Source of the DNA: an uncultured Gemmatimonadota bacterium
GTDB taxonomy: Bacteria; Gemmatimonadota; Gemmatimonadetes; Gemmatimonadales; GWC2-71-9
DNA length: 25,701 nucleotides
Direction: 5' to 3'
Assembly (NCBI GenBank): GCA_946479805.1
Contig: CAMLHP010000016.1
Location: 1 to 25,701 of the forward strand
Shown here: piece after piece, positions 1 through 6,211 of the stretch
Layout: each line of letters begins with the position of its first letter
Position numbering within the stretch: the first letter of the stretch is position 1
Notes under the pieces: model-generated
Database searches by the model: none
What the model saw: the letters and a program-made list of their open reading frames with translations, nothing else
What the model was told of the DNA's origin: nothing
Made by a program: the position numbers and the translations under genes

Positions 1-107
1 GGACGCGTTTTAGCGATTGTTTAACGTGGCCGCAAGCAGCGCAAATCGCCACGGAACTATTGTGACTGCAATCTAAGCGTCCGGAGAAAAGTCTCAAGTC
101 GCGAGTC
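1..107. other. Left-edge intergenic stretch, no gene recognised
   Basis: No convincing coding frame is visible in the first 107 bases. A 6-bp stem pairs 25-30 (CGTGGC) with 48-53 (GCCACG), and GCGATT at 13-18 can alternatively pair with AATCGC at 44-49. This could be the terminator of a gene lying left of the window, or the end region of the minus-strand operon that stops at 108. The nonamer AGTCTCAAG occurs at 90-98 and again at 104-112, 14 bp apart; the second copy contains the yggU stop. Confidence 0.35.
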
Positions 108-395
108 TCAAGAGGTGAGAAGCGCTGTCAGTCTCTCCGCTGCTGCCCGGATGAACAGGAGCTTGGAGCGGCTGGTGGCGCCGGCGACCAGGGTGATATC
201 GTCGCGACGGAGGCCGAGCCGCTCAGCCAGGAACCGGACCAGCTCGTCATTGGCGGCGCCGTCGACCGGTGGTGCACGGAGGCGGATCTTGATCGCGTCT
301 CCGTGGAGGCCGGTGACCTCGCTCACGCTGGCGCGCGGCTGCAAGTAGACCCGGAGAAACACCCCGCCGTCGCCCTGTGTGATCGCCGGATTCAT
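108..395 (-). CDS. yggU: YggU/DUF167 family protein
   Basis: This 95-aa protein belongs to the DUF167 (YggU) family, small globular proteins of unsettled function usually found beside yggT. The visible family signature is the stretch V-x-L-Q-P-R-A-S near residues 16-23 followed by L-R-A-P-P-V-D-G-A-A-N at about 39-49, then an S-R-S-K-L-L segment near residue 75-80. The length matches the family. The start is the ATG at 393-395, which overlaps the last 4 nt of yggT, implying translational coupling. A longer open frame extends upstream but is the shadow of yggT. The stop lies inside a repeated TTGAGACT-type element (104-112, second copy 90-98), followed on the minus strand by TTTT, which may end the operon. 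Confidence 0.88.
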   Translation of the reverse strand: MNPAITQGDGGVFLRVYLQPRASVSEVTGLHGDAIKIRLRAPPVDGAANDELVRFLAERLGLRRDDITLVAGATSRSKLLFIRAAAERLTALLTS

Positions 396-970
396 CGTGC
401 CAGCAGCGACAGCAGCAGTCCCTCCGCCAGCAGCACCGCGATGTAGGCCACGAGCGGCGTCAGGTCGAACATGGCCACTTGAGGGATGAGGCGTCGGAGC
501 GGCCGGACCAGCCAGTCGGTGAGCCAGTACGCAGGCCGGAGCCAGCGGGAGTACTCGCCTCGGCCGAACCAGCTGCCGATGACCCGCACTATCAGCGCGA
601 TCTTGAGCAGGCCGGCCGCCATCCTGATGGCGATGCGCAGCATGGCGCGGGGACCGCCGGCGGCGGCGAACTGGAGGTTGACAAGCGCTCCGGCGAGGCC
701 GCGCGCCAGCCAGAGGAGGACCAGGCCGCCGAAGAGAACGATTCCCGCCAGCCACAGGGGAGCGTCCTGCGGGTTCCGGCCGCCCCGGACCAGCCGGCGC
801 TCGAGCGGCCGGACCACCGGGTCGGACAGGCGCCGCACCAGCCGGGGCCACGCGCCAAAGGCGCCAATGTGTCCCTGGCGCACGGCCCAGTGGGTAAGCG
901 CTATTGCTACCGAGGCGAGGAAGAGAGAGACGACGACGATCCTGAGGGCCGCGTCCAGCGCGGGGGGCAT
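392..970 (-). CDS. yggT: YggT family integral membrane protein
   Basis: A 192-aa hydrophobic protein with two YGGT repeats, each a membrane hairpin followed by an amphipathic D-x-x-V-R-P-L-x-R-R-L motif. The first is near residues 50-60 (DPVVRPLERRL) and the second near 151-162 (DWLVRPLRRLIP). The double-repeat length agrees with enterobacterial YggT. Family members have been linked to membrane integrity, osmotic stress or, in plastids, cytochrome b6f heme attachment, but no precise biochemical role is established. The start is the ATG at 968-970, preceded on the minus strand by GGAG about 6 nt away. It sits 3 nt downstream of the lipoprotein gene and overlaps yggU by 4 nt, so it belongs to a four-gene operon. 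Confidence 0.87.
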   Translation of the reverse strand: MPPALDAALRIVVVSLFLASVAIALTHWAVRQGHIGAFGAWPRLVRRLSDPVVRPLERRLVRGGRNPQDAPLWLAGIVLFGGLVLLWLARGLAGALVNLQFAAAGGPRAMLRIAIRMAAGLLKIALIVRVIGSWFGRGEYSRWLRPAYWLTDWLVRPLRRLIPQVAMFDLTPLVAYIAVLLAEGLLLSLLAR

Positions 971-973
971 GGG

Positions 974-1414
974 CTACTCCAGCGCGCTGCCGGCCTGGAC
1001 CGGGATGGTCACACCGTCGCGCATGGTGCAGTCGAGGACGTAACGGCCATCACCCAGCACCGCGTCCTCCAGCACCCTCAGTTCGCCGGAGCAGGACACG
1101 AACTGGTGACCTGCCGGATCGCGGTAGGAAGCTGACGCGCGCACTCCGCCGGCGCTGGTGGTGATTGCGCGGGCGATGTCGGAAGTGAGGCTGTCCACCC
1201 CGAGGTCACGGAGCGACCTGGGAGCCCGGCCGCGGTGGGAGCCGCGATAGGCGGAAGCCTGGTCCAGCAGCTGGTATATCTCGCGGCCCAGGTAAGTAGC
1301 GTCGACTTCGGCCGAGTCGGCCGCGTTGCGCGGGGATTCCACCCGCTCGCTTGCCTCGGTCTTCCTCGAGCAGGCGAGCACGCCAACGGCGAGGAAGACC
1401 AGTAGCAACCTCAT
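974..1414 (-). CDS. Putative lipoprotein, unknown function
   Basis: A 146-aa protein that starts with a lipoprotein signal peptide: positively charged start, hydrophobic core and lipobox V-L-A-C with Cys at residue 15. After processing it should be lipid-anchored in the envelope. I do not recognise the mature domain. It has a helical first part (about residues 40-60, Y-L-G-R-E-I-Y-Q-L-L-D-Q), a segment R-A-P-R-S-L-R-D-L-G near 64-73, then alternating beta-like stretches with two cysteines (near 108 and 128) that could form a disulfide. This order loosely recalls the globular part of type II pseudopilins, but no pilin leader is present. Its ATG overlaps the desaturase stop by 4 nt and it ends 3 nt before yggT, so it is cotranscribed with both. 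Confidence 0.75.
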   Translation of the reverse strand: MRLLLVFLAVGVLACSRKTEASERVESPRNAADSAEVDATYLGREIYQLLDQASAYRGSHRGRAPRSLRDLGVDSLTSDIARAITTSAGGVRASASYRDPAGHQFVSCSGELRVLEDAVLGDGRYVLDCTMRDGVTIPVQAGSALE

Positions 1415-2385
1415 TCGAGGGCAAACTCGCGGTTGAAGACGACGTCGAAACTGAAGGTCTTTCGCCTGGAACGCGATTCAATTGCGTCAGCGACCCGCTT
1501 CAGCCGGTCGGGAATGGCGAGGATGCGCTCCTGCGCCTGGCGGCCGATCTCGCCCAGCCCCTCGAGCGTTTCGATCTTCCAGTAGCGGATCTGCTCCTGC
1601 ACGATGCGGAGGTAATCACGAGGACCGTATATGCCGGAACGCCGGATGGCATCGGCCATCTCGCGGAAGCCGGGCATGGTGTGGCCCGGCATGTCGATGC
1701 TGGGGAGGACCTGGGCAATCGACTCCAGCGCCTGGTCCGGATCACGCTCCAGTACCGCAGCCATCACCGAGCGATAGAAGGCGAAGTGCCGCGCCTCCTC
1801 ACGGGCGATCCGGTCGAGGATCATTCCCAGCCGTGGATCGTGCTCGGCTATCAGGTTTCCGGTTGCTGCATGCGAATGCTGGGTGGCGCGCTCCTGCACG
1901 GTGGTGTATGCAAAGACCCGGTAGGGATCGCGGTCCCAGGCGGGCGCGAATCCGGCGCGGAGATACTCGAACTGCATCTCCTCGAGGCGCCGCTGGTTGA
2001 GCAGCGAGGATTCGCGGACGTAATCGTGAAGCACCTGTCCGTGCCGGTCTTCTTCGGCGGTCCACAGATTGTTCCAGCGGCTCCAGTGGCTCTCGTTTCC
2101 GAGATAGACCGCGAGGAGGCGATGAAAGTGCGGCAGCCCCTCCTCGGTGAGGAGGTTGACGGCGAGGGCGGAGCGGACGTGGTCGGGGATGCCCCGGGCG
2201 CGCTCGCGGAGTTCCTTCCGATGGGCATCGGGGTCCTCCTCCGGCGCAGGACCGATCAGGTCGCTCGGCATCCAGAGTTCGCGCTTGGACTCGTGCACTT
2301 CCATCATCTGGCGAACCTTGGCCTCCAGATCCTCCAGTACCTCGATCTTGGACAGCAGCGCTCGCGCAGCATTAGTGATGCTCAT
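1411..2385 (-). CDS. Soluble acyl-ACP desaturase family protein (di-iron)
   Basis: A 324-aa member of the fatty-acid desaturase 2 family (plant stearoyl-ACP desaturase, mycobacterial DesA), which inserts a double bond into acyl chains on acyl carrier protein using a di-iron centre, O2 and reduced ferredoxin. The ligand set is visible: T-E-E near residues 80-82, EEDRH at 111-115 (ExxH), Q-E-R-A-T with Glu at 165, and EEARH at 196-200 (ExxH). Surrounding residues (WTAEEDRHG, Y-T-T-V-Q-E-R-A-T) are very close to the plant enzymes. The ATG at 2383-2385 is chosen; an in-frame TTG lies three codons upstream. It heads the operon with the lipoprotein, yggT and yggU. Substrate position specificity cannot be read from sequence. 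Confidence 0.9.
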   Translation of the reverse strand: MSITNAARALLSKIEVLEDLEAKVRQMMEVHESKRELWMPSDLIGPAPEEDPDAHRKELRERARGIPDHVRSALAVNLLTEEGLPHFHRLLAVYLGNESHWSRWNNLWTAEEDRHGQVLHDYVRESSLLNQRRLEEMQFEYLRAGFAPAWDRDPYRVFAYTTVQERATQHSHAATGNLIAEHDPRLGMILDRIAREEARHFAFYRSVMAAVLERDPDQALESIAQVLPSIDMPGHTMPGFREMADAIRRSGIYGPRDYLRIVQEQIRYWKIETLEGLGEIGRQAQERILAIPDRLKRVADAIESRSRRKTFSFDVVFNREFALE

Positions 2386-2520
2386 GGACGGCAAGTCTCA
2401 GTTCGAGACGGAAGGTGACGGCGTGGGATCATCCCTAAGCTTAGCCCCCACGACGCGTCGAGGACAGGGCGACGCAGCCGAAGGGGCAGTGGCATGCCAA
2501 TCGGGCAGCAGAAAAGCGAG
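2386..2520. promoter_or_regulatory. Intergenic region upstream of the desaturase operon
   Basis: 135 bp between the acetyltransferase stop and the desaturase start, expected to carry the promoter of the minus-strand operon. A GTCTC/GAGAC stem (plus-strand 2395-2399 and 2405-2409 region) lies just upstream of the start codon and could shape the leader. A palindrome CTAAGCTTAG (about 2436-2445) is also present. No clear -10/-35 pair was identified. Confidence 0.3.
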
Positions 2521-2943
2521 CTACTGGAGTCTCTTCTCCATCAGCACCCAGCTGCGGCCTGCAATGTAGCCCTCCCGGCGGAGGACCGGGCTCCAGCCCA
2601 TGGCGCCGAGCAGCCCCTCCGATTCCTGGTCGTCGGTCCAGAACTCCGCCAAATGTGCAGCATTGTCCCGCGCACTGGCCTCGAAGGCTTCCAGCAGCCG
2701 GTGGGCGTGTCCGTGGTGGCGCTCCTGGGGAGTGACGGCGATCTCCACAGCCTGGGCCACGCCTCCTCGGAGGGTGAACCGAAGGCCTCCTATCCAGTCG
2801 CCGATCTCGTTGCTCAGCACCAGATAGCGGTCCTCGGAGGCACCGGCATGTCCCGCCTGCCGGCCCTCGAGCTCGATAAGCTCATGGAACCAGTGGCCGA
2901 AGTCCTCGTCCTGGGACAGCTCGCGGATGATGACGTCGCTCAT
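2521..2943 (-). CDS. GNAT-like N-acetyltransferase
   Basis: A 140-aa protein with the layout of a single GNAT domain, which transfers an acetyl group from acetyl-CoA to an amine. The core beta strand and pyrophosphate loop are seen at residues 66-88: V-E-I-A-V-T-P followed by R-H-H-G-H-A (75-80), matching the R/Q-x-x-G-x-A motif A, then helix L-L-E-A-F-E. A C-terminal L-G-A-M-G-W stretch fits the later helix-strand of the fold. The substrate is unknown. The ATG at 2941-2943 is preferred because the upstream extension overlaps the hairpin region after the yfcC-like gene. It is separated from both neighbours by 75-135 bp, so it may be transcribed alone or by readthrough. Confidence 0.7.
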   Translation of the reverse strand: MSDVIIRELSQDEDFGHWFHELIELEGRQAGHAGASEDRYLVLSNEIGDWIGGLRFTLRGGVAQAVEIAVTPQERHHGHAHRLLEAFEASARDNAAHLAEFWTDDQESEGLLGAMGWSPVLRREGYIAGRSWVLMEKRLQ

Positions 2944-2976
2944 GACCTGTAAGGTATGCATATATGGTGCCGGACC

Positions 2977-3021
2977 GGGAGTTGAGAGCCGACGCCAGGA
3001 GCTTCGAACCCTCAACTCTCA
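2977..3021 (-). terminator. Hairpin at the end of the yfcC-like gene
   Basis: On the minus strand, GAGTTGAG (plus 3011-3018) can pair with CTCAACTC (plus 2979-2986), an 8-bp stem with a long loop of about 24 nt. The transporter stop codon (3019-3021) touches the proximal arm. Upstream minus-strand sequence contains further related TTGAG/GAGAG words, giving a degenerate repeat array. It is a plausible terminator, but the loop is long and no T-run follows directly. Confidence 0.4.
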
Positions 3022-4353
3022 GCTCAAAACTCCCATCCCCAGCACCACGCCCACGGCGCCGAGTGCCAGCAGCGCGCCGAAGAGCGGCACGGCGAAGCGG
3101 AACCAGTGCTCGAACCGCACGCCGGCCGCGGCGAGGATGGCCATGAGGGCGCCGTTGGTGGGGGTGACCAGTTCGGTGAGGCCGGCGCCGTACTGGTACG
3201 CGAGCACGGTCACCTGGCGGCCCACGCCCAGCAGGTCGGACAGTGGCACCAGAATGGGCATGGTGAGCACGGCCTGGCTGCTGACGCTGGGAACCGGCAC
3301 GTGGATGGCGGAGTGCATTCCCATCATTGCCAGTGCGGCGCCGGCGGGCGGAAGGCCATCGAGCTGGGTGGCCAGTCCGTGCACAATGGTGTCCAGCACC
3401 ACGCCGTCTTCCAGTACCACCGAGATGGCCTTGGCGAAGCCGATGAAGAGAGCCGCGCCCGCCATCTGGCTGAACCCGGCCACGAACGCCTCGCCGGTTC
3501 CGCTCACCCCCAGGCCGGCGACGAGGCCGGCCACGATGCCGACGATCAGGAACAGCGCGGAGAGCTCGTCAAATCCCCAGCCGAGGACATTGAGGCCGAC
3601 TGGCAGCATCACGAAGGCGCCGCAGACCAGCAGCAGAATGAAATCCAGCCGCGCGCCACGACCTCGCTCCTCCGGCTCGATGGCGAGTTCCTGCGCCTCG
3701 GTCCGGATCCGGCGCGCATGGCGGCTGGTGCCCCAGATCCAGACTCCGAGCGCGAGGGCGAGGAAGACCAGCCGGAACAGGGCCCCGGACCCGGGCGGCA
3801 ACTGGGCCACTTTCTGCGCGATGAGCACCTGGAAGGGGTTCACCGGACTGAAGGCCGACCCGACCGCCGCGGCGCCGACCGACATGGCACACGCCGTCAG
3901 CGCATCGAAACCCAGCGTCCGTACCAGCAGGAGGAGCAGCGGCACGAAAGCGATGATCTCCTCCTGCATGTTCTGCAGCGCGCCGCCCGCGGCGAAGGCG
4001 ATGCAGGTTACCGGCACCACCAGCAGTTCACGCCCGCCGAGCGCGCCGACCAGGCGGCGCACCGCCCGCCTCAGGGCGCCGGTCTGCTCGATGACCGCAA
4101 AGGCGCCGCCCACCAGGAACACCAGCGCGATCACATCGGCCGCGGCAGCGATAGCGCGGGGAATGCCAACGACCGCGCGGAAGGGACCCACCGGGCGTGC
4201 CTCGACCCGCTGGTAGGTGCCGGCGATGACCACATCGCGGCCGGTTGCGTCGTCGTGCTGGCGCTGGTATCGGCCGGCTGGCAGGAGCCAGGTGGCGAGT
4301 GCTGCGAGCAGGATGCAGCCGATCAGCAGCGCGACCGGGTGCGGCACTCGCAT
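3019..4353 (-). CDS. YfcC-family transporter (DcuC superfamily)
   Basis: A 444-aa polytopic membrane protein of the YfcC/C4-dicarboxylate anaerobic carrier type, annotated in other bacteria as putative basic amino-acid antiporters. The N terminus V-P-H-P-V-A-L followed by a helix and W-L-L-P-A-G-R-Y is typical. Further markers are F-L-V-G-G-A-F-A-V-I-E-Q-T-G-A near residues 80-94, a re-entrant P-V-N-P-F motif, and a late E-L-V-T-P-T-N-G stretch that matches the family's conserved T-P-T-N/S-G. About 11-12 membrane segments are visible. The actual substrate is unknown. ATG at 4351-4353 is preferred; GTG at 4360-4362 is an alternative. It is the last gene of the five-gene minus operon, just after the small anchored protein. 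Confidence 0.85.
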   Translation of the reverse strand: MRVPHPVALLIGCILLAALATWLLPAGRYQRQHDDATGRDVVIAGTYQRVEARPVGPFRAVVGIPRAIAAAADVIALVFLVGGAFAVIEQTGALRRAVRRLVGALGGRELLVVPVTCIAFAAGGALQNMQEEIIAFVPLLLLLVRTLGFDALTACAMSVGAAAVGSAFSPVNPFQVLIAQKVAQLPPGSGALFRLVFLALALGVWIWGTSRHARRIRTEAQELAIEPEERGRGARLDFILLLVCGAFVMLPVGLNVLGWGFDELSALFLIVGIVAGLVAGLGVSGTGEAFVAGFSQMAGAALFIGFAKAISVVLEDGVVLDTIVHGLATQLDGLPPAGAALAMMGMHSAIHVPVPSVSSQAVLTMPILVPLSDLLGVGRQVTVLAYQYGAGLTELVTPTNGALMAILAAAGVRFEHWFRFAVPLFGALLALGAVGVVLGMGVLS

Positions 4354-4366
4354 GCGGATCACTTGA

Positions 4367-4636
4367 TCAGAGGGAGCGGCAGCTGACCCGGTCCGGTGGC
4401 GTCCTGCTGCAGGCGATCCGGTCGTTCATCCCGCTCGAGATGGTTCCGCAGGCGGTATTTCGTGCCTGGGTCTCGGCTTCCTCGCGCGTGGCGGCCGAGG
4501 CGGTGGCGCTGTCGGTGGCGCCGCGGAAGGTGACAACGGCAGTGCATTCGGCCTGCTGGCTGGTCATGGTGGCGGTGAAGAGCACCACCACCATGACCGC
4601 GACGGCTGCCAGCGTCAGGAGAGTTCGGCGTGACAT
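4367..4636 (-). CDS. Small membrane-anchored or secreted protein, unknown function
   Basis: An 89-aa product with a short basic N terminus and one hydrophobic segment at about residues 5-25, either an uncleaved anchor or a signal peptide. The remainder is Thr/Ala/Ser-rich with four cysteines (about residues 31, 63, 76 and 86), so two disulfides are possible outside the membrane. No family is recognised. The start ATG at 4634-4636 lies 6 nt after the Yip1-like gene and lacks a clear ribosome site, which suggests coupled translation. The frame continues in operon with the YfcC-like transporter, whose possible start lies 4-13 nt downstream. The function is unknown; a role tied to its operon partners is only a guess. 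Confidence 0.65.
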   Translation of the reverse strand: MSRRTLLTLAAVAVMVVVLFTATMTSQQAECTAVVTFRGATDSATASAATREEAETQARNTACGTISSGMNDRIACSRTPPDRVSCRSL

Positions 4637-4642
4637 TCGGAA

Positions 4643-5344
4643 TCAGCCGAAGAGGCCGCCGAGCAGCGACGGAAGCAGGGACACGACCCACATGCCCACG
4701 CCTACCGCCACGGCAGTGCCAGTCGACGTGCGACCGATGACCTTCACGCCCAGGCCCATGAGGAAGAAGATCCAGAGCGAGAACAGATCCAGGTGGCCGG
4801 CTACGGCCATCATCGTCGGGGAGGTTGTGTCAGGATCCAGGAACCTCGCCGGCCCGATGCTGAACGCGTAGCGGCCGGTCTGGGCCGACTCATCGAGCAC
4901 CGCGCCTTGGGCACCGGATGCCACCGAAGACAGGATCATCGGGAAGAGCGACAGCACTCCGATGGACATGCACTGCTTCAGCGTCACGGCGGCGCCGGCG
5001 ATCTTCGAAACGAGCTTGAGGAACAACCCGGACAGGAAGGGGATCACGAGCACGAAGAACGTGATCCCGAAGACTGCGAACTTCTGGCCCATGCCCCTCG
5101 CACTCTCGATCTGCTCGGGAGTCATGTTCGGATTTGCGGCCATCTTCGCCAGGCTGCGGTTGGTCTCCGCATCCATCATCGGCTGGAGCAGGCCCCTGGT
5201 CGCGAAAAACAGCACCAGCATGGCGATGACGAAGACGAAGTAGGGCCCGGCCCACTCCCCGCCACGGCGGCGCTCGAACACCTCGCTCGGCGAGTAGTAG
5301 ATCTCGGCGCAGTCTCCGAGTCCGGGCTTGGCAACGTCGTTCAT
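4643..5344 (-). CDS. Yip1-domain-like integral membrane protein
   Basis: A 233-aa protein with a cytoplasmic N-terminal stretch followed by about five membrane helices. The start contains the Y-Y-S-P-S-E-V-F-E-R-R-R motif typical of bacterial Yip1 (PF04893) proteins (PxxxF/Fxxx before the first helix). A charged linker with M-T-P-E-Q-I-E-S-A-R lies at about residues 74-83, between helices one and two, a common arrangement in this family. Biochemical function in bacteria is unknown. The start ATG at 5342-5344 is preceded by GAGGAG at a short distance. It lies 7 nt downstream of cutA and 6 nt upstream of the small anchored protein, so it is cotranscribed. Confidence 0.75.
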   Translation of the reverse strand: MNDVAKPGLGDCAEIYYSPSEVFERRRGGEWAGPYFVFVIAMLVLFFATRGLLQPMMDAETNRSLAKMAANPNMTPEQIESARGMGQKFAVFGITFFVLVIPFLSGLFLKLVSKIAGAAVTLKQCMSIGVLSLFPMILSSVASGAQGAVLDESAQTGRYAFSIGPARFLDPDTTSPTMMAVAGHLDLFSLWIFFLMGLGVKVIGRTSTGTAVAVGVGMWVVSLLPSLLGGLFG

Positions 5345-5351
5345 GGGCTCC

Positions 5352-5690
5352 TCACGCGGTTGCAGGTGGACTGGGCAGGCTGATGTTGGAGCTGACCCAC
5401 GCCAGATACTCGGCAGTGCCGTCCAGCGGTGCCACTACAATTTCGGGCAACTCATACGGGTGCTCGCCCCGGATGAAGCTCGCGAGGGCCGGCCAGGCCG
5501 CGCCGATGGTCTTCATGGTGCAGCACCACTCCTCTGTCTCTTCCACCCGGTCGCGCCAGCGGTAGGTGCTCTGCACCGGGCCTGTCACCTGGGCACACGC
5601 CGCCAGGCGGGCCTCGACGGCGCCAGCGCCAATCCGGCGTGCCACCTCGCGGTCAGCGACGGTGGTGGAGACCTCGACGCAGGGCGTCAC
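5352..5690 (-). CDS. cutA: CutA-like divalent cation tolerance protein
   Basis: A 112-aa protein of the CutA1 family, trimeric ferredoxin-like proteins that bind divalent metals and were named for copper tolerance in E. coli; their physiological role remains debated. Visible signatures are T-T-V-x-D-R-E-V-A near residues 9-17, the E-A-R-L-A-A-C motif with Cys 32, Y-R-W at 43-45, E-E-T-E-E-W, and H-P-Y-E-x-P-E-I at 77-84. The length is typical. The start is a GTG at 5688-5690; no in-frame ATG is available before the conserved strand. It sits 6 nt after the lipoprotein gene and 7 nt before the Yip1-like gene in the minus-strand operon. Confidence 0.92.
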   Translation of the reverse strand: MTPCVEVSTTVADREVARRIGAGAVEARLAACAQVTGPVQSTYRWRDRVEETEEWCCTMKTIGAAWPALASFIRGEHPYELPEIVVAPLDGTAEYLAWVSSNISLPSPPATA

Positions 5691-5696
5691 GGCAAC

Positions 5697-6095
5697 TCAA
5701 TTGGCGGCGGGGGCCGGGGCGCCGGGGAGGTTCCGGGTTTCGGCGCCGCGCTTGCCGTCGTCGATCGGGTTCACCATGGTGCGCCAGCCGCTCCTGAACT
5801 GGATCGTCAGCCGGTGACCGAGCGAGTCGGCGGTGATTCCGGTGACGCCTGGCAGGGTCCGCGCATAGACCATGGCGCTCTCGGCGGCGGCCTGGAGCTC
5901 GGCCCGCGAGGCACCCGAATGGAAGTGGCCGTATTCGCGGGCTATGGCCATGGCCTGCGCCTGCTCGGTCCCGTAACGCGCGTATGTGTCTGCGCTGACC
6001 AGCCCATTCTGGTCGCTGAGCTTGGGATATTCGTCATAAGTGGGGCAGGCTGTCAGGAACAGTGCAAGGGCGAGCGGCGCAAGCGCACGATGCAT
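5697..6095 (-). CDS. Putative lipoprotein, unknown function
   Basis: A 132-aa protein with a clear lipoprotein signal: hydrophobic A-L-A-P-L-A-L-A-L-F core and L-T-A-C lipobox with Cys 17. The mature part is helical at first (R-Y-G-T-E-Q-A-Q-A-M-A-I-A-R-E-Y-G), then forms a small alpha/beta region with T-G-I-T-A-D-S-L-G-H-R-L-T-I-Q-F-R-S-G-W near residues 85-104. I do not recognise a named domain. It is the first gene of the five-gene minus operon, 6 nt before cutA, and is divergent from the P5C dehydrogenase gene, so the promoter should lie in 6096-6211. Confidence 0.7.
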   Translation of the reverse strand: MHRALAPLALALFLTACPTYDEYPKLSDQNGLVSADTYARYGTEQAQAMAIAREYGHFHSGASRAELQAAAESAMVYARTLPGVTGITADSLGHRLTIQFRSGWRTMVNPIDDGKRGAETRNLPGAPAPAAN

Positions 6096-6211
6096 CGGGC
6101 ATAATCCGGTGGCAGGGTCGGGTAGATGTTAGCTTGGAGGAGGAAAAGGCGGAAGTGTGAGGCGTGAGGCGTGAAGGGCTTCAACCGCGAACGAAAGGCA
6201 CAGCACAATCC
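6096..6211. promoter_or_regulatory. Divergent intergenic region with 7-bp repeats
   Basis: 116 bp between the divergent lipoprotein and P5C dehydrogenase genes must hold both promoters. A purine-rich GGAGGAGGAAAAGG block lies at about 6137-6150, but no start codon is suitably spaced after it. Three copies of a heptamer follow: GTGTGAG 6155-6161, GCGTGAG 6162-6168, GCGTGAA 6169-6175. A small GAAG/CTTC stem overlaps the last copy. No convincing -35/-10 pair was seen. Confidence 0.4.

Noticed and set aside
3001..3012. tRNA T-loop-like GGTTCGAAGC on the minus strand
   Set aside because: No cloverleaf can be drawn; the arms belong to the gene-end hairpin.
3106..4386. Long plus-strand frames opposite the YfcC-like transporter (also 2927-4216)
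   Set aside because: Composition is rich in His, Gly, Arg and Asp with no domain; the opposite strand encodes a clear membrane transporter. They are codon-bias shadows in GC-rich DNA.
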